From contig JAAYUH010000009.1 of NCBI GenBank assembly GCA_012517755.1, forward strand, positions 1 to 8,755: DNA of 8,755 bases. Reading direction: 5' to 3'. Shown here piece by piece: positions 1 through 6,023 of this stretch. The translations under genes were made by a program, and so were the position numbers. Origin of the DNA: a bacterium (lineage in GTDB: Bacteria; Caldisericota; Caldisericia; B22-G15). Each line of letters opens with the position of its first letter. The first letter of the stretch is position 1. Below the pieces are notes generated by a model, which was not told the DNA's origin, did no database searches, and saw only the letters and a list, made by a program, of their open reading frames with translations.

Positions 1-14
1 AGGCTGGGTCTAAA

Positions 15-39
15 AAAAGGGGAGGTTTTCTCCCCTTTT
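15..39 (+). terminator. Hairpin with T4 tail, possible terminator or attenuator ahead of buk
   Basis: Bases 15-24 (AAAAGGGGAG) pair with 30-39 (CTCCCCTTTT) to make a 10-bp stem with a five-base GTTTT loop. The G-rich core followed by four T's resembles an intrinsic terminator for a gene lying left of the window. The T tract is short and runs directly into the ribosome binding site of the butyrate kinase gene at 40-44, so partial read-through or attenuation is as likely as full termination. The structure is seen in the sequence; its function is inferred. Confidence 0.55.
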
Positions 40-44
40 GGAGG
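40..44 (+). promoter_or_regulatory. Ribosome binding site of buk (decides start)
   Basis: GGAGG lies five bases before the ATG at position 50. It fixes ATG 50 as the start in preference to the in-frame TTG at 38, which would lie upstream of this site, inside the hairpin arm. The resulting N-terminus places the ASKHA phosphate-binding motif at residues 8-15, as expected for butyrate kinases. Confidence 0.8.
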
Positions 45-49
45 AAACG

Positions 50-1117
50 ATGTTTAAAACTCTTGTTATAAACCCTGGTTCAACTTCAACAAAAATAGGT
101 GTTTTTGAAGATGAGAATCCAATTTTTATAGAAGTCTTAAGGCATGATTCTGAAACAATAAAAAAATACAAATCAATTTTCGATCAGTATGATTTTAGAA
201 GAGATATTATTCTAAATTTTCTAAAAGAAAAAAATATCTCCTTAGATTCTTTCTCATCTGTTGTTGGAAGAGGTGGTTTAATCAAGCCAGTTAAAAGTGG
301 AACATATTTAGTAAATGAAAAGATGATAGAAGATTTAAAACAAACTAAAAGAGGAGAACATGCAAGCAATCTTGGTGCTATACTTGCATATGAAATTGCA
401 AAACCATTAAATATTCCTGCGTTTATTGTTGATCCAATTGTTGTTGATGAGATGGATGATATTGCAAGGGTATCTGGCTTAAAGGGAATTGAAAGAATAA
501 GTATATTTCACGCATTAAATCAAAAGGCAGTTGCAAGGAGAGCAGCAAAAGATTTAGGTAAAAAGTATGAGGATGTAAATTTTATTGTTGTTCATCTTGG
601 CGGAGGAATTTCAGTTGGTGCTCATAAAAAGGGTAGAGTTGTTGATGTTAATAATGCTTTGAATGGTGATGGACCATTTGCTCCTGAAAGAGCAGGTTCT
701 CTTCCAACTCAAGATCTTGTTGATTTATGTTTTTCAGGTAAATACACATTTGAAGAGATGAAGAAAAAACTTGCAGGAAATGGAGGGCTTGTATCACTTC
801 TTGGAACAAATGATGCAAGAGAGGTAGAAAAAAGAATCCAAAATGGGGATAGCTATGCAAAACTTTGTTATGAGGCAATGGCTTATCAAACTTCAAAAAC
901 AATAGGTGAGATGGCATCAGTTTTAAAAGGAGAAATTGATGCAATTGTAATAACTGGGGGAATTGCTTATTCAAAGATGCTTACTGATTGGATAATTGAG
1001 AGAGTTTCATTTTTAGGTAGAATTTTATTATATCCTGGTGAAGATGAAATGGAAGCACTTAATTCAGGAGCGCTTAGAGTGTTAAGAAAAGAAGAAGAAG
1101 CAAAAATTTATGATTGA
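50..1117 (+). CDS. buk: Butyrate kinase family protein (acyl phosphate + ADP to carboxylate + ATP)
   Basis: This cytoplasmic ASKHA-fold kinase makes ATP from butyryl phosphate or branched-chain acyl phosphates. The protein is 355 residues, normal for the family. The phosphate-1 motif NPGSTSTK lies at residues 8-15. A HALNQKA segment sits near 155, HLGGGISVGAH near 183-193, and the family-typical DVNNALNGDGPFAPERAG follows. An ITGGIAYS adenosine-type motif lies near 300. The family also includes isobutyrate kinases, and residues alone do not separate the two. The gene leads an operon with a 2-oxoacid oxidoreductase and no crotonase, hydroxybutyryl-CoA dehydrogenase or butyryl-CoA dehydrogenase is visible, so a role on isobutyryl, isovaleryl or 2-methylbutyryl phosphate is plausible. 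A phosphate butyryltransferase might lie to the left but cannot be seen. Its last eight bases overlap the next gene. Confidence 0.93.
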   Translation: MFKTLVINPGSTSTKIGVFEDENPIFIEVLRHDSETIKKYKSIFDQYDFRRDIILNFLKEKNISLDSFSSVVGRGGLIKPVKSGTYLVNEKMIEDLKQTKRGEHASNLGAILAYEIAKPLNIPAFIVDPIVVDEMDDIARVSGLKGIERISIFHALNQKAVARRAAKDLGKKYEDVNFIVVHLGGGISVGAHKKGRVVDVNNALNGDGPFAPERAGSLPTQDLVDLCFSGKYTFEEMKKKLAGNGGLVSLLGTNDAREVEKRIQNGDSYAKLCYEAMAYQTSKTIGEMASVLKGEIDAIVITGGIAYSKMLTDWIIERVSFLGRILLYPGEDEMEALNSGALRVLRKEEEAKIYD

Positions 1118-1796
1118 TGGTATAGAAAATTTCAAAAAAATAACTCTCTTTGTAGGTGAAATAGGAAGTGGGAAAACTGAATTTGCAATAAATTATGGAA
1201 TAAAAATAAAAAGTAATGGAAAGTCAGTAGAGATAATTGATCTTGATCTTTATAAACCATACATAAGGTTGAGAGATTTAAAAGAAGAGGTTGAAAAGTT
1301 TGGTGTAAAAGTTATAACGCCTCCAGATGAAATTAAAAGAGCAGATTTACCATTGATAATACATGCTTCAAAATCCTGTATATATTCAGAAGATAAAATT
1401 TGTGTTTATGATATTGGAGGAGGCGAAGGGGCATCTTATGTTTTAAGACAATTTCCAGAGATAGAAGAGTTTCCTTATGAACTGTTATATGTTGTGAATA
1501 TTTATAGACCATTTACAAGAAAAAAAGAGGAAATTATTAAAAATATTTATGATATTGAGATTGCAACAGGATTTAAAATTTCTGGAATAGTTGCAAATTC
1601 TCATTTAAGGGATAAAACAGAAAAAGAAAATATTGTTGAAGGTTATAAAATTATTAAAGAGATTTCAGAAAAGATAGGTAAAGAGATAAAGTATGTTGGT
1701 GTTAGGGAAGATAAAATCTCACTAATCATGGATTGTGAATTTAAAGATATTGTCTTCCCTTTAAAAAGTTTTATTAAATATCCAGGAGAAATATAA
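1110..1796 (+). CDS. P-loop ATPase/GTPase of unknown role, between buk and the oxoacid oxidoreductase
   Basis: This 228-residue soluble protein was not matched to a named family. A Walker A motif, GEIGSGKT, lies at residues 16-23 after a hydrophobic strand. It lacks the extra lysine of the deviant MinD/ParA P-loop. IIDLDLYKP at 42-50 looks like the switch strand of SIMIBI-class NTPases. VYDIGGGEG at 99-107 is a Walker B-like strand carrying Asp101 and a glycine run. VNIYRPF and a later GIVANSHL resemble nucleotide-base-binding strands of the same class. No membrane segment, zinc site or cysteine cluster is seen. The start overlaps the end of buk by eight bases and has only a weak purine-rich site, which suggests translational coupling. 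Being inside the operon suggests a role in assembling, activating or regulating the adjacent enzymes; this is inference. Confidence 0.85.
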   Translation: MIDGIENFKKITLFVGEIGSGKTEFAINYGIKIKSNGKSVEIIDLDLYKPYIRLRDLKEEVEKFGVKVITPPDEIKRADLPLIIHASKSCIYSEDKICVYDIGGGEGASYVLRQFPEIEEFPYELLYVVNIYRPFTRKKEEIIKNIYDIEIATGFKISGIVANSHLRDKTEKENIVEGYKIIKEISEKIGKEIKYVGVREDKISLIMDCEFKDIVFPLKSFIKYPGEI

Positions 1797-1798
1797 AG

Positions 1799-1806
1799 AA
1801 AGGAGG
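1799..1806 (+). promoter_or_regulatory. Strong ribosome binding site of the ferredoxin subunit gene
   Basis: AAAGGAGG stands six bases before ATG 1813 in the 16-base gap after the ATPase gene. It is nearly a full complement of the 16S rRNA 3' end and fixes the start of the small ferredoxin gene. Confidence 0.8.
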
Positions 1807-1812
1807 AAGGTT

Positions 1813-2049
1813 ATGGAGAAAGTCTCAAGGGTTGTGATTAGAGAAGACTTCTGTAAAGAGTGCCTCTATTGTATAAATTTTTGTCCAACAAAAGTACTTG
1901 ATAGAGATATGAGTAAATTAAATTCAAGAGGTTATCACCCAACTAAATTAATTAATGAAGATGGTTGTATTATGTGTGGAATTTGTGGAGAGGTTTGCCC
2001 AGAAGGTGCAATTGATGTTTACAGGATTAAAGAGGAGGTTAAAAAATGA
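1813..2049 (+). CDS. 2-oxoacid:ferredoxin oxidoreductase, delta (2x[4Fe-4S] ferredoxin) subunit
   Basis: This 78-residue dicluster ferredoxin is the electron-transfer subunit of the four-subunit oxidoreductase encoded immediately downstream. Two classic CxxCxxCxxxCP motifs are visible: CKECLYCINFCP near residues 14-25 and CIMCGICGEVCP near 52-63. These eight cysteines ligate two [4Fe-4S] clusters that carry electrons from the TPP subunit towards soluble ferredoxin. The separation between the motifs, with an RGYHP segment, is typical of KorD/VorD-type subunits. Its stop codon overlaps the start of the alpha subunit in an ATGA arrangement, giving tight translational coupling. Gene order delta-alpha-beta-gamma is common for VOR/KOR in anaerobes. 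The oxoacid preferred cannot be read from this subunit. Confidence 0.92.
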   Translation: MEKVSRVVIREDFCKECLYCINFCPTKVLDRDMSKLNSRGYHPTKLINEDGCIMCGICGEVCPEGAIDVYRIKEEVKK

Positions 2050-3110
2050 GTGAGAAAATTTTTATGAAAGGTTCAGAGGCTATTGCAGAAGCTGTAATTA
2101 AGGCTGGTTGTAGATTTTTTTATGGATACCCAATAACTCCACAAAATGAAACCCCAGAATATTTTGCAAGAAAAATACCACTTGTTGGTGGACTTTATCT
2201 TCAAGCAGAAAGTGAGGTTGCTGGAATAAATATGGTTTATGGGACTGCATCTGCTGGGAAAAGAGTATTCACTTCCACTTCATCTCCAGGATTCTCTTTA
2301 ATGCAAGAAGGTATTTCTTATATATCTGGTGCAAATGTTCCAGTAGTTGTTGCAAATGTTGTTAGAGGTGGTCCAGGTCTTGGTGGTATTTCACCAGCGC
2401 AATCAGATTATTTTCAAGCAACAAAAGGAGGGGGCCATGGCGATTATAAGTTATTGGTCATTGCTCCTTCTACTGTTCAAGAAATAGTTGATCTTGTTCC
2501 AAAAGCTTTTGAACTTGCAGAAAAATATAGAACAGTTGTTGAACTTTTATTAGATGGTATTCTTGGACAGATGATGGAAGCAGTTGAATTTAATTATGAT
2601 GTAAAACCAGAAGATCTTCCGACACCATCATGGGCGCTTACTGGTGCTAAAGGAAGAAGTAAAAATTTAATTCTCTCTTTTAATCTTGATCCAGAAAAAC
2701 TTGAAATTAACAATCTTGAACTTAATAAAAAATATAAAGAGATTGAAAAAAATGAAAAGATGTGGGAAGAGTATAATCTTGAAGATGCTGAATATATTTT
2801 TGTTGCATTTGGCACAGTTGCAAGAATAATAAAATCTGTTATTGAAGTTGAAAGAAAGAAAGGTTATAGGGTTGGTTTATTTAGACCTATTACTCTTTGT
2901 CCATTTCCATATGAAGAGTTGAGAAAATTTGTACCACAGGCAAAATTCTTCTTTGATGTTGAGATGAATCTTGGACAGATGATAGAGGATACAAGACTTT
3001 CAATACTTGATAAAAAACCTACCTATTTTTATGGAAGAACAGGTGGGATTGTTCCTACTACTGTTGAAATCATTGAGCAGTTTGAAAAATTGATGAAGGA
3101 GGTCAAGTGA
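2046..3110 (+). CDS. vorB: 2-oxoacid:ferredoxin oxidoreductase alpha subunit, VorB-like
   Basis: This is the pyrimidine-binding transketolase-type subunit of an enzyme that converts a 2-oxoacid plus CoA to acyl-CoA, CO2 and reduced ferredoxin. The 354-residue length is normal for separate alpha subunits. GYPITPQNE lies at residues 27-35, the conserved glutamates of AESEVAG at 54-60, and PAQSDYFQATKGGGHGDY at 117-134. The last motif and the Q in YPITPQ are more like VorB (branched-chain oxoacids) than KorA (2-oxoglutarate, usually YPITPST). The C-terminal third, with VAFGTVARI and LFRPITLCPFP, is the transketolase C-terminal-like domain. The start is coupled to the ferredoxin gene through ATGA and preceded by GAGGAGG. 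Oxoisovalerate is the likeliest substrate, but family boundaries are blurred and 2-oxoglutarate is not excluded. Confidence 0.9.
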   Translation: MSEKIFMKGSEAIAEAVIKAGCRFFYGYPITPQNETPEYFARKIPLVGGLYLQAESEVAGINMVYGTASAGKRVFTSTSSPGFSLMQEGISYISGANVPVVVANVVRGGPGLGGISPAQSDYFQATKGGGHGDYKLLVIAPSTVQEIVDLVPKAFELAEKYRTVVELLLDGILGQMMEAVEFNYDVKPEDLPTPSWALTGAKGRSKNLILSFNLDPEKLEINNLELNKKYKEIEKNEKMWEEYNLEDAEYIFVAFGTVARIIKSVIEVERKKGYRVGLFRPITLCPFPYEELRKFVPQAKFFFDVEMNLGQMIEDTRLSILDKKPTYFYGRTGGIVPTTVEIIEQFEKLMKEVK

Positions 3111-3111
3111 C

Positions 3112-3873
3112 ATGGAAGTAAAACCAATTTATACATATCCTAAATCTATGGAAAATAGAGTAACAAACTATTGCCCTGGTTGTCATCATGGAATTGTTCA
3201 TAAACTTGTTGCAGAACTCATTGATGATATGAACCTTTTTGAAAAAACGATAATTGTATGGCCTGTTGGGTGCTCTGTAGTTGGCTATGAATATTTTAAA
3301 ACTGATGGTTGTATTGCTGCTCATGGAAGAGCACCAGCAATGGCAACAGGGATTAAAAGGGCAAATCCAGAAAAATTTGTAATTTCATATCAAGGAGATG
3401 GTGATTTAGCATCAATTGGTATGGCAGAAATTGTTCATGCCGCAGCAAGAGGTGAGAAAATAACAGTTGTTTTTATAAATAATACAAATTATGGAATGAC
3501 AGGTGGACAGATGGCACCTACAACCTTGCCAGGACAAAAAACGACTACTTCTCCATATGGAAGGGATCCAAACCTTTGTGGTTGGCCGATTAGAGTTTCA
3601 GAACTTCTTTCAACAATCGATGGAGCAGCTTACATAGCAAGAGCTGCACTAAATAAACCTGCAAGAATAACTCAAGCAAAAAAATATCTTAAAAAGGCAT
3701 TTAACACACAACTAAAGGGTATAGGATTTTCATTAGTTGAATTTATCTCTGCTTGTCCAGTTCAATGGCATATGACACCTTTAAAATCTCTTGAAAGAAT
3801 TGAAAATGAACTAATTCCATATTATCCACTTGGTGAATTTAAAGTAAAGGAGGGAGTTACAGATGTATCTTGA
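3112..3873 (+). CDS. vorA: 2-oxoacid:ferredoxin oxidoreductase beta subunit (TPP-binding)
   Basis: This is the thiamine-pyrophosphate-binding subunit of the same enzyme, 253 residues and normal for the family. NYCPGCHHG at residues 19-27 is the N-terminal signature. The TPP/Mg motif starts with GDGDLASIG at 95-103 and ends at the NN pair at 123-124, followed by YGMTGGQMAPTT. CGWPIRVSEL and the FISACPVQW segment are also typical. The start lies one base after the alpha stop, with AAGGAGG at 3096-3102 inside the end of the alpha gene. The gene then overlaps the gamma gene by 11 bases. Subunit naming (VorA, KorB, beta) varies between annotators; the biochemical role is secure and the substrate is inferred. 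Confidence 0.92.
   Translation: MEVKPIYTYPKSMENRVTNYCPGCHHGIVHKLVAELIDDMNLFEKTIIVWPVGCSVVGYEYFKTDGCIAAHGRAPAMATGIKRANPEKFVISYQGDGDLASIGMAEIVHAAARGEKITVVFINNTNYGMTGGQMAPTTLPGQKTTTSPYGRDPNLCGWPIRVSELLSTIDGAAYIARAALNKPARITQAKKYLKKAFNTQLKGIGFSLVEFISACPVQWHMTPLKSLERIENELIPYYPLGEFKVKEGVTDVS
3846..3854 (+). promoter_or_regulatory. Ribosome binding site of the gamma subunit gene, inside vorA
   Basis: AAAGGAGGG stands eight bases before ATG 3863, within the last codons of the TPP subunit gene. It supports the start used for the gamma subunit and explains why the two genes can overlap by 11 bases. Confidence 0.75.
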
Positions 3874-4399
3874 AGTGATAATTGCTGGTTTTGGTGGTCA
3901 AGGCGTTATGTTAATAGGTGAAACAATTTGTGAGGCTGCAACTTCTATGGGTGTAAATGCTACATTTTTCCCATCTTATGGACCTGAAACAAGAGGTGGA
4001 ACCGCAAATTGTAATGTGATTGTATCTGATAAACCAATTGCTTCTCCTGTTCTTGCAACAAGTCAAAATATAATCGTTATGAATAAACCTTCTTTAGATA
4101 AATTTGAAAGTAAAGTTAAAGAAAAAGGTTATATTTTTGTTAACTCATCTCTCATTGATAGAGAGGTTCAAAGAAGTGATATTGAAGTTATTAAAATTCC
4201 AGCAAATGAAATTGCAGAAAAACTTGGTAATCCAGTTATTGCTAATATGGTAATGCTTGGTGCGTTTATTGAAAAAACCAAAGTTATTCCTATAGATAAG
4301 ATAAAATATGTTGTTGAAAAATTTCTTGGTGAAGAGAAAAAAGAGCTTATCGATATAAACTTAAAAGCTCTTGATGAAGGAGTAAAATTAATTAAATAA
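3863..4399 (+). CDS. vorC: 2-oxoacid:ferredoxin oxidoreductase gamma subunit
   Basis: This gamma subunit is 178 residues and completes the four-subunit enzyme; in the known PFOR/VOR structures this domain helps form the CoA-binding side of the active site. GFGGQGVMLIGE at residues 9-20 is the glycine-rich family signature, and PSYGPETRGGTANC at 37-50 is the second hallmark. A long helical C-terminus follows, with KALDEGVKLIK at the end. The protein is full length. It is the last gene of the operon; the next 83 bases contain a strong inverted repeat. Substrate assignment follows the alpha subunit and is therefore tentative. KorC is the equivalent name if the enzyme acts on 2-oxoglutarate. Confidence 0.9.
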   Translation: MYLEVIIAGFGGQGVMLIGETICEAATSMGVNATFFPSYGPETRGGTANCNVIVSDKPIASPVLATSQNIIVMNKPSLDKFESKVKEKGYIFVNSSLIDREVQRSDIEVIKIPANEIAEKLGNPVIANMVMLGAFIEKTKVIPIDKIKYVVEKFLGEEKKELIDINLKALDEGVKLIK

Positions 4400-4406
4400 C
4401 TAATTT

Positions 4407-4465
4407 GGGTCAGGTTTTGAATTGAAACTATTTCCTAATTTAAATATAAATTTGAAACCTGGCCC
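4407..4465 (+). repeat. 59-base imperfect palindrome (REP/MITE-like or terminator hairpin)
   Basis: The left arm GGGTCAGGTTTTGAATT (4407-4423) pairs with the right arm AATTTGAAACCTGGCCC (4449-4465) over 17 continuous positions, 14 of them Watson-Crick and three G-T. The loop is 25 bases and AT-rich. All three imperfect pairs remain G-U wobbles on the + strand but become A-C mismatches on the - strand, so the fold favours the + strand. No run of T's follows; the sequence goes on TATATTATAAGG. It may be the end-of-operon structure for the oxidoreductase genes, an operator for the next gene, or a non-coding palindromic repeat. The GGGTCAGG...CCTGGCCC ends are far richer in G+C than the surroundings. 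Copy number elsewhere in the genome is not known. Confidence 0.7.
4422..4450 (+). promoter_or_regulatory. Candidate promoter of the flavin reductase gene, inside the palindrome
   Basis: TTGAAA (4422-4427, one mismatch from TTGACA) and TATAAA (4445-4450, one mismatch from TATAAT) are separated by exactly 17 bases. Transcription would begin near 4457, giving a leader of about 26 bases with a weak AAGG site at 4474-4477 before ATG 4483. The surrounding DNA is AT-rich, so a chance match is possible. It sits across the loop of the inverted repeat, so binding of a protein to the palindrome would block it. Confidence 0.45.
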
Positions 4466-4482
4466 TATATTATAAGGTAATA

Positions 4483-5040
4483 ATGAAAAAGAAATTAAAT
4501 GTTAATAATTTTACATCACTCCTTCATCCATATCCTGCAACTCTCATAACAACTATGGGTGATGATAAAAAACCAAATATAATTGCTGTTGCTTGGATAA
4601 CTCCTTTAAGTGCTAACCCACCAATTGTGATGTTTGCTCTAAGAAGGGAAAGATATTCATATAAATTAATATCTGAAAATCAAGAGTTTGTAGTTAATAT
4701 TCCAGATTATAATTTGATGAAAGAGGTTTTAATGTGTGGAACATATAGTGGTAAAAATATAGATAAATTTGAACTTACAAAATTTACTAAAATTGAATCA
4801 GAATTTGTGAAAGTTCCAAAAATAAAAGAATGCATTGGAAATATTGAATGTAAAGTTTTAGAAATTGTTGATAGAAAAGAACTTGACCATGTAATAGTTT
4901 TAGGAAGTGTTTTAAATGTTGAGGTTGAAGAAGAACTTTTTGACAAACATTGGGATTTAACAAAATTGAATACGCTTCTTCATTTAGGTGGAAATCTATT
5001 TACAACAAATATAAATGAAATAAAAAAAGAAAAAGTTTAA
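4483..5040 (+). CDS. Flavin reductase-like FMN-binding split-barrel protein
   Basis: This 185-residue soluble protein is probably an FMN-binding split-barrel of the flavin reductase/flavoredoxin type. HPYPATLITTMG at residues 16-27 is the family's N-terminal strand pattern. It is followed by NIIAVAWITPLSANPPIV, the usual flavin-phosphate contact region, and by FALRRERYSYKLI and FVVNIPD. The family includes NAD(P)H:flavin reductases, flavoredoxins and proteins that only store or shuttle FMN, and the sequence does not decide among them. Next to a ferredoxin-reducing enzyme in an anaerobe, a role in low-potential electron transfer or oxygen/disulfide reduction is reasonable but inferred. It appears to be its own transcription unit, since 83 bases with a palindrome precede it and 152 AT-rich bases follow. 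Confidence 0.85.
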   Translation: MKKKLNVNNFTSLLHPYPATLITTMGDDKKPNIIAVAWITPLSANPPIVMFALRRERYSYKLISENQEFVVNIPDYNLMKEVLMCGTYSGKNIDKFELTKFTKIESEFVKVPKIKECIGNIECKVLEIVDRKELDHVIVLGSVLNVEVEEELFDKHWDLTKLNTLLHLGGNLFTTNINEIKKEKV

Positions 5041-5176
5041 AAATCAATAACTTAAAAAAATTGATATATAAAATAAAACTCCCTATTGTTTAAAAATTTT
5101 AAATCATAAAATCTCATATTTTATAGATATTAAGTTAAGAAAATTAGATTATTATTTCTAAATTTTTTATAAATTG

Positions 5177-5192
5177 TGTTAAAATTAAAACA
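5177..5192 (+). promoter_or_regulatory. Extended -10 promoter producing a leaderless fakB transcript
   Basis: TGTTAAAAT (5177-5185) is an extended -10 element, TG-N-TAAAAT, one mismatch from TATAAT. Its last base lies eight bases before the ATG at 5193, so transcription should start at or next to the start codon. No Shine-Dalgarno site is present, and the start is independently fixed by the family-conserved VTDS near the N-terminus and an in-frame stop at 5145. A convincing -35 box is not seen, as is common with extended -10 promoters. The rest of the spacer (5041-5176) is very AT-rich; I see no gene, RNA or clear terminator in it. Confidence 0.55.
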
Positions 5193-6020
5193 ATGGAAGG
5201 CATAAGAGTAGTGACAGATAGCGTTGCAACTGTTCCAGATGAAATAAAGAATAAATATAATATTCTTCAAGCTCCTTGTTATTTTGAATTCAATGGTATG
5301 ATTTATAAAGATAACGAGATAGAAATCGATAAAGTTTACAAATATATCGATGAAAACTCGCTTTTTAAAACATATGCTCCAAAACCTGAAGATTTCTTAA
5401 ATATTTTCAATTTATGTTCTGAAGATAAAATCATCTGCATAACAGTATCTTCAACTTTTAGCAATTCATATAAAAATGCTTTAATAGCTAAAGATTTTGT
5501 AAAAGATAAAGAGATAGAGGTTATAGATTCTTTAACTGCTGGAAGTGGTGAAGCTTTATTAACTTATTTAACTTTAAAATATATAGAGGAATTGGTATCT
5601 TTTAAGAACTTAATTTCAAAAGTAAAAGAAGATGTTTTTAAAATTAAAACAATAGTTTATGTCGATACAATAAAGTATGTTAATAGAACAGGTAGAATAC
5701 CAAAAGCTCTTACAAATTTTGGCTCTCTTCTTTCAGTGAGACCAATTGTTTCGCTTAATACTGCAAAAATAAGACCTGTTTCTCTTGTTAAAAGTAGAGA
5801 GAAGGGATTTGAAAAAATTATTGAAGTACTAAGAAGGAATAAACCAAAAGATATATTGATTTGTATGGAGTTAGATATTTCCGACGAGGAAAAAGGTTTT
5901 TTTACTAATAAAGTAAGAGAGATCTTTAATGATATAGAGGTTTATTTTGTCAAATTCACTCCAATTATGGGATATTCCGTGGGAAGTGGAGCTTTTGGTG
6001 TATCATACATTAGAAGTTAA
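5193..6020 (+). CDS. DegV/FakB-like fatty-acid-binding protein, divergent
   Basis: DegV-family proteins bind a single fatty acid; FakB members present it to the kinase FakA for phosphorylation on the carboxylate. The 275-residue length is normal. VTDS at residues 7-10, SSTFS at 86-90, VIDS at 110-113 and the KYVNRTGRI loop with Arg168 are all recognisable. FGSLLSVRPIVSL at 176-188 is the strongest family stretch. Several usual residues are replaced: the TSQPS-type motif reads TYAPK (60-64), SGTYQSA reads SNSYKNA (90-96), and the C-terminal GTHTGPGA segment reads GYSVGSGA (260-267), which puts Ser262 where FakB proteins have a carboxylate-contacting His. Grouping with a FakA homologue supports an acyl-carrier role. 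The changed pocket suggests a different ligand or contact geometry. It leads the three-gene operon. Confidence 0.88.
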   Translation: MEGIRVVTDSVATVPDEIKNKYNILQAPCYFEFNGMIYKDNEIEIDKVYKYIDENSLFKTYAPKPEDFLNIFNLCSEDKIICITVSSTFSNSYKNALIAKDFVKDKEIEVIDSLTAGSGEALLTYLTLKYIEELVSFKNLISKVKEDVFKIKTIVYVDTIKYVNRTGRIPKALTNFGSLLSVRPIVSLNTAKIRPVSLVKSREKGFEKIIEVLRRNKPKDILICMELDISDEEKGFFTNKVREIFNDIEVYFVKFTPIMGYSVGSGAFGVSYIRS

Positions 6021-6023
6021 ATT

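Noticed and set aside
2..13. A possible tail of an upstream gene ending in Gly-Trp-Val and TAA at 11-13
   Set aside because: Three codons cannot identify a gene or even a frame; the hairpin right after it is the only hint that a gene ends here.
38..49. In-frame TTG at 38 as the start of butyrate kinase, adding four residues
   Set aside because: The GGAGG ribosome binding site lies after it, at 40-44, and the ATG at 50 has correct spacing and a family-typical N-terminus.
648..974. Minus-strand open frames inside buk, vorB, vorA, the flavin reductase, plsY and fakA
   Set aside because: They lie opposite well-recognised genes, lack ribosome binding sites and show the low-complexity composition of shadow frames.
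3863..4399. The gamma-type subunit as a sign of a pyruvate or indolepyruvate oxidoreductase
   Set aside because: The separate ferredoxin, alpha and beta genes, their order, and the alpha motif YPITPQ...QATKGGGHGDY fit VOR/KOR better; indolepyruvate enzymes have a long fused alpha subunit.
5090..5130. AT palindromes such as TTTAAAAATTTTAAA in the spacer as a terminator or operator
   Set aside because: They contain no G or C in the stem and are expected by chance in DNA of this composition.
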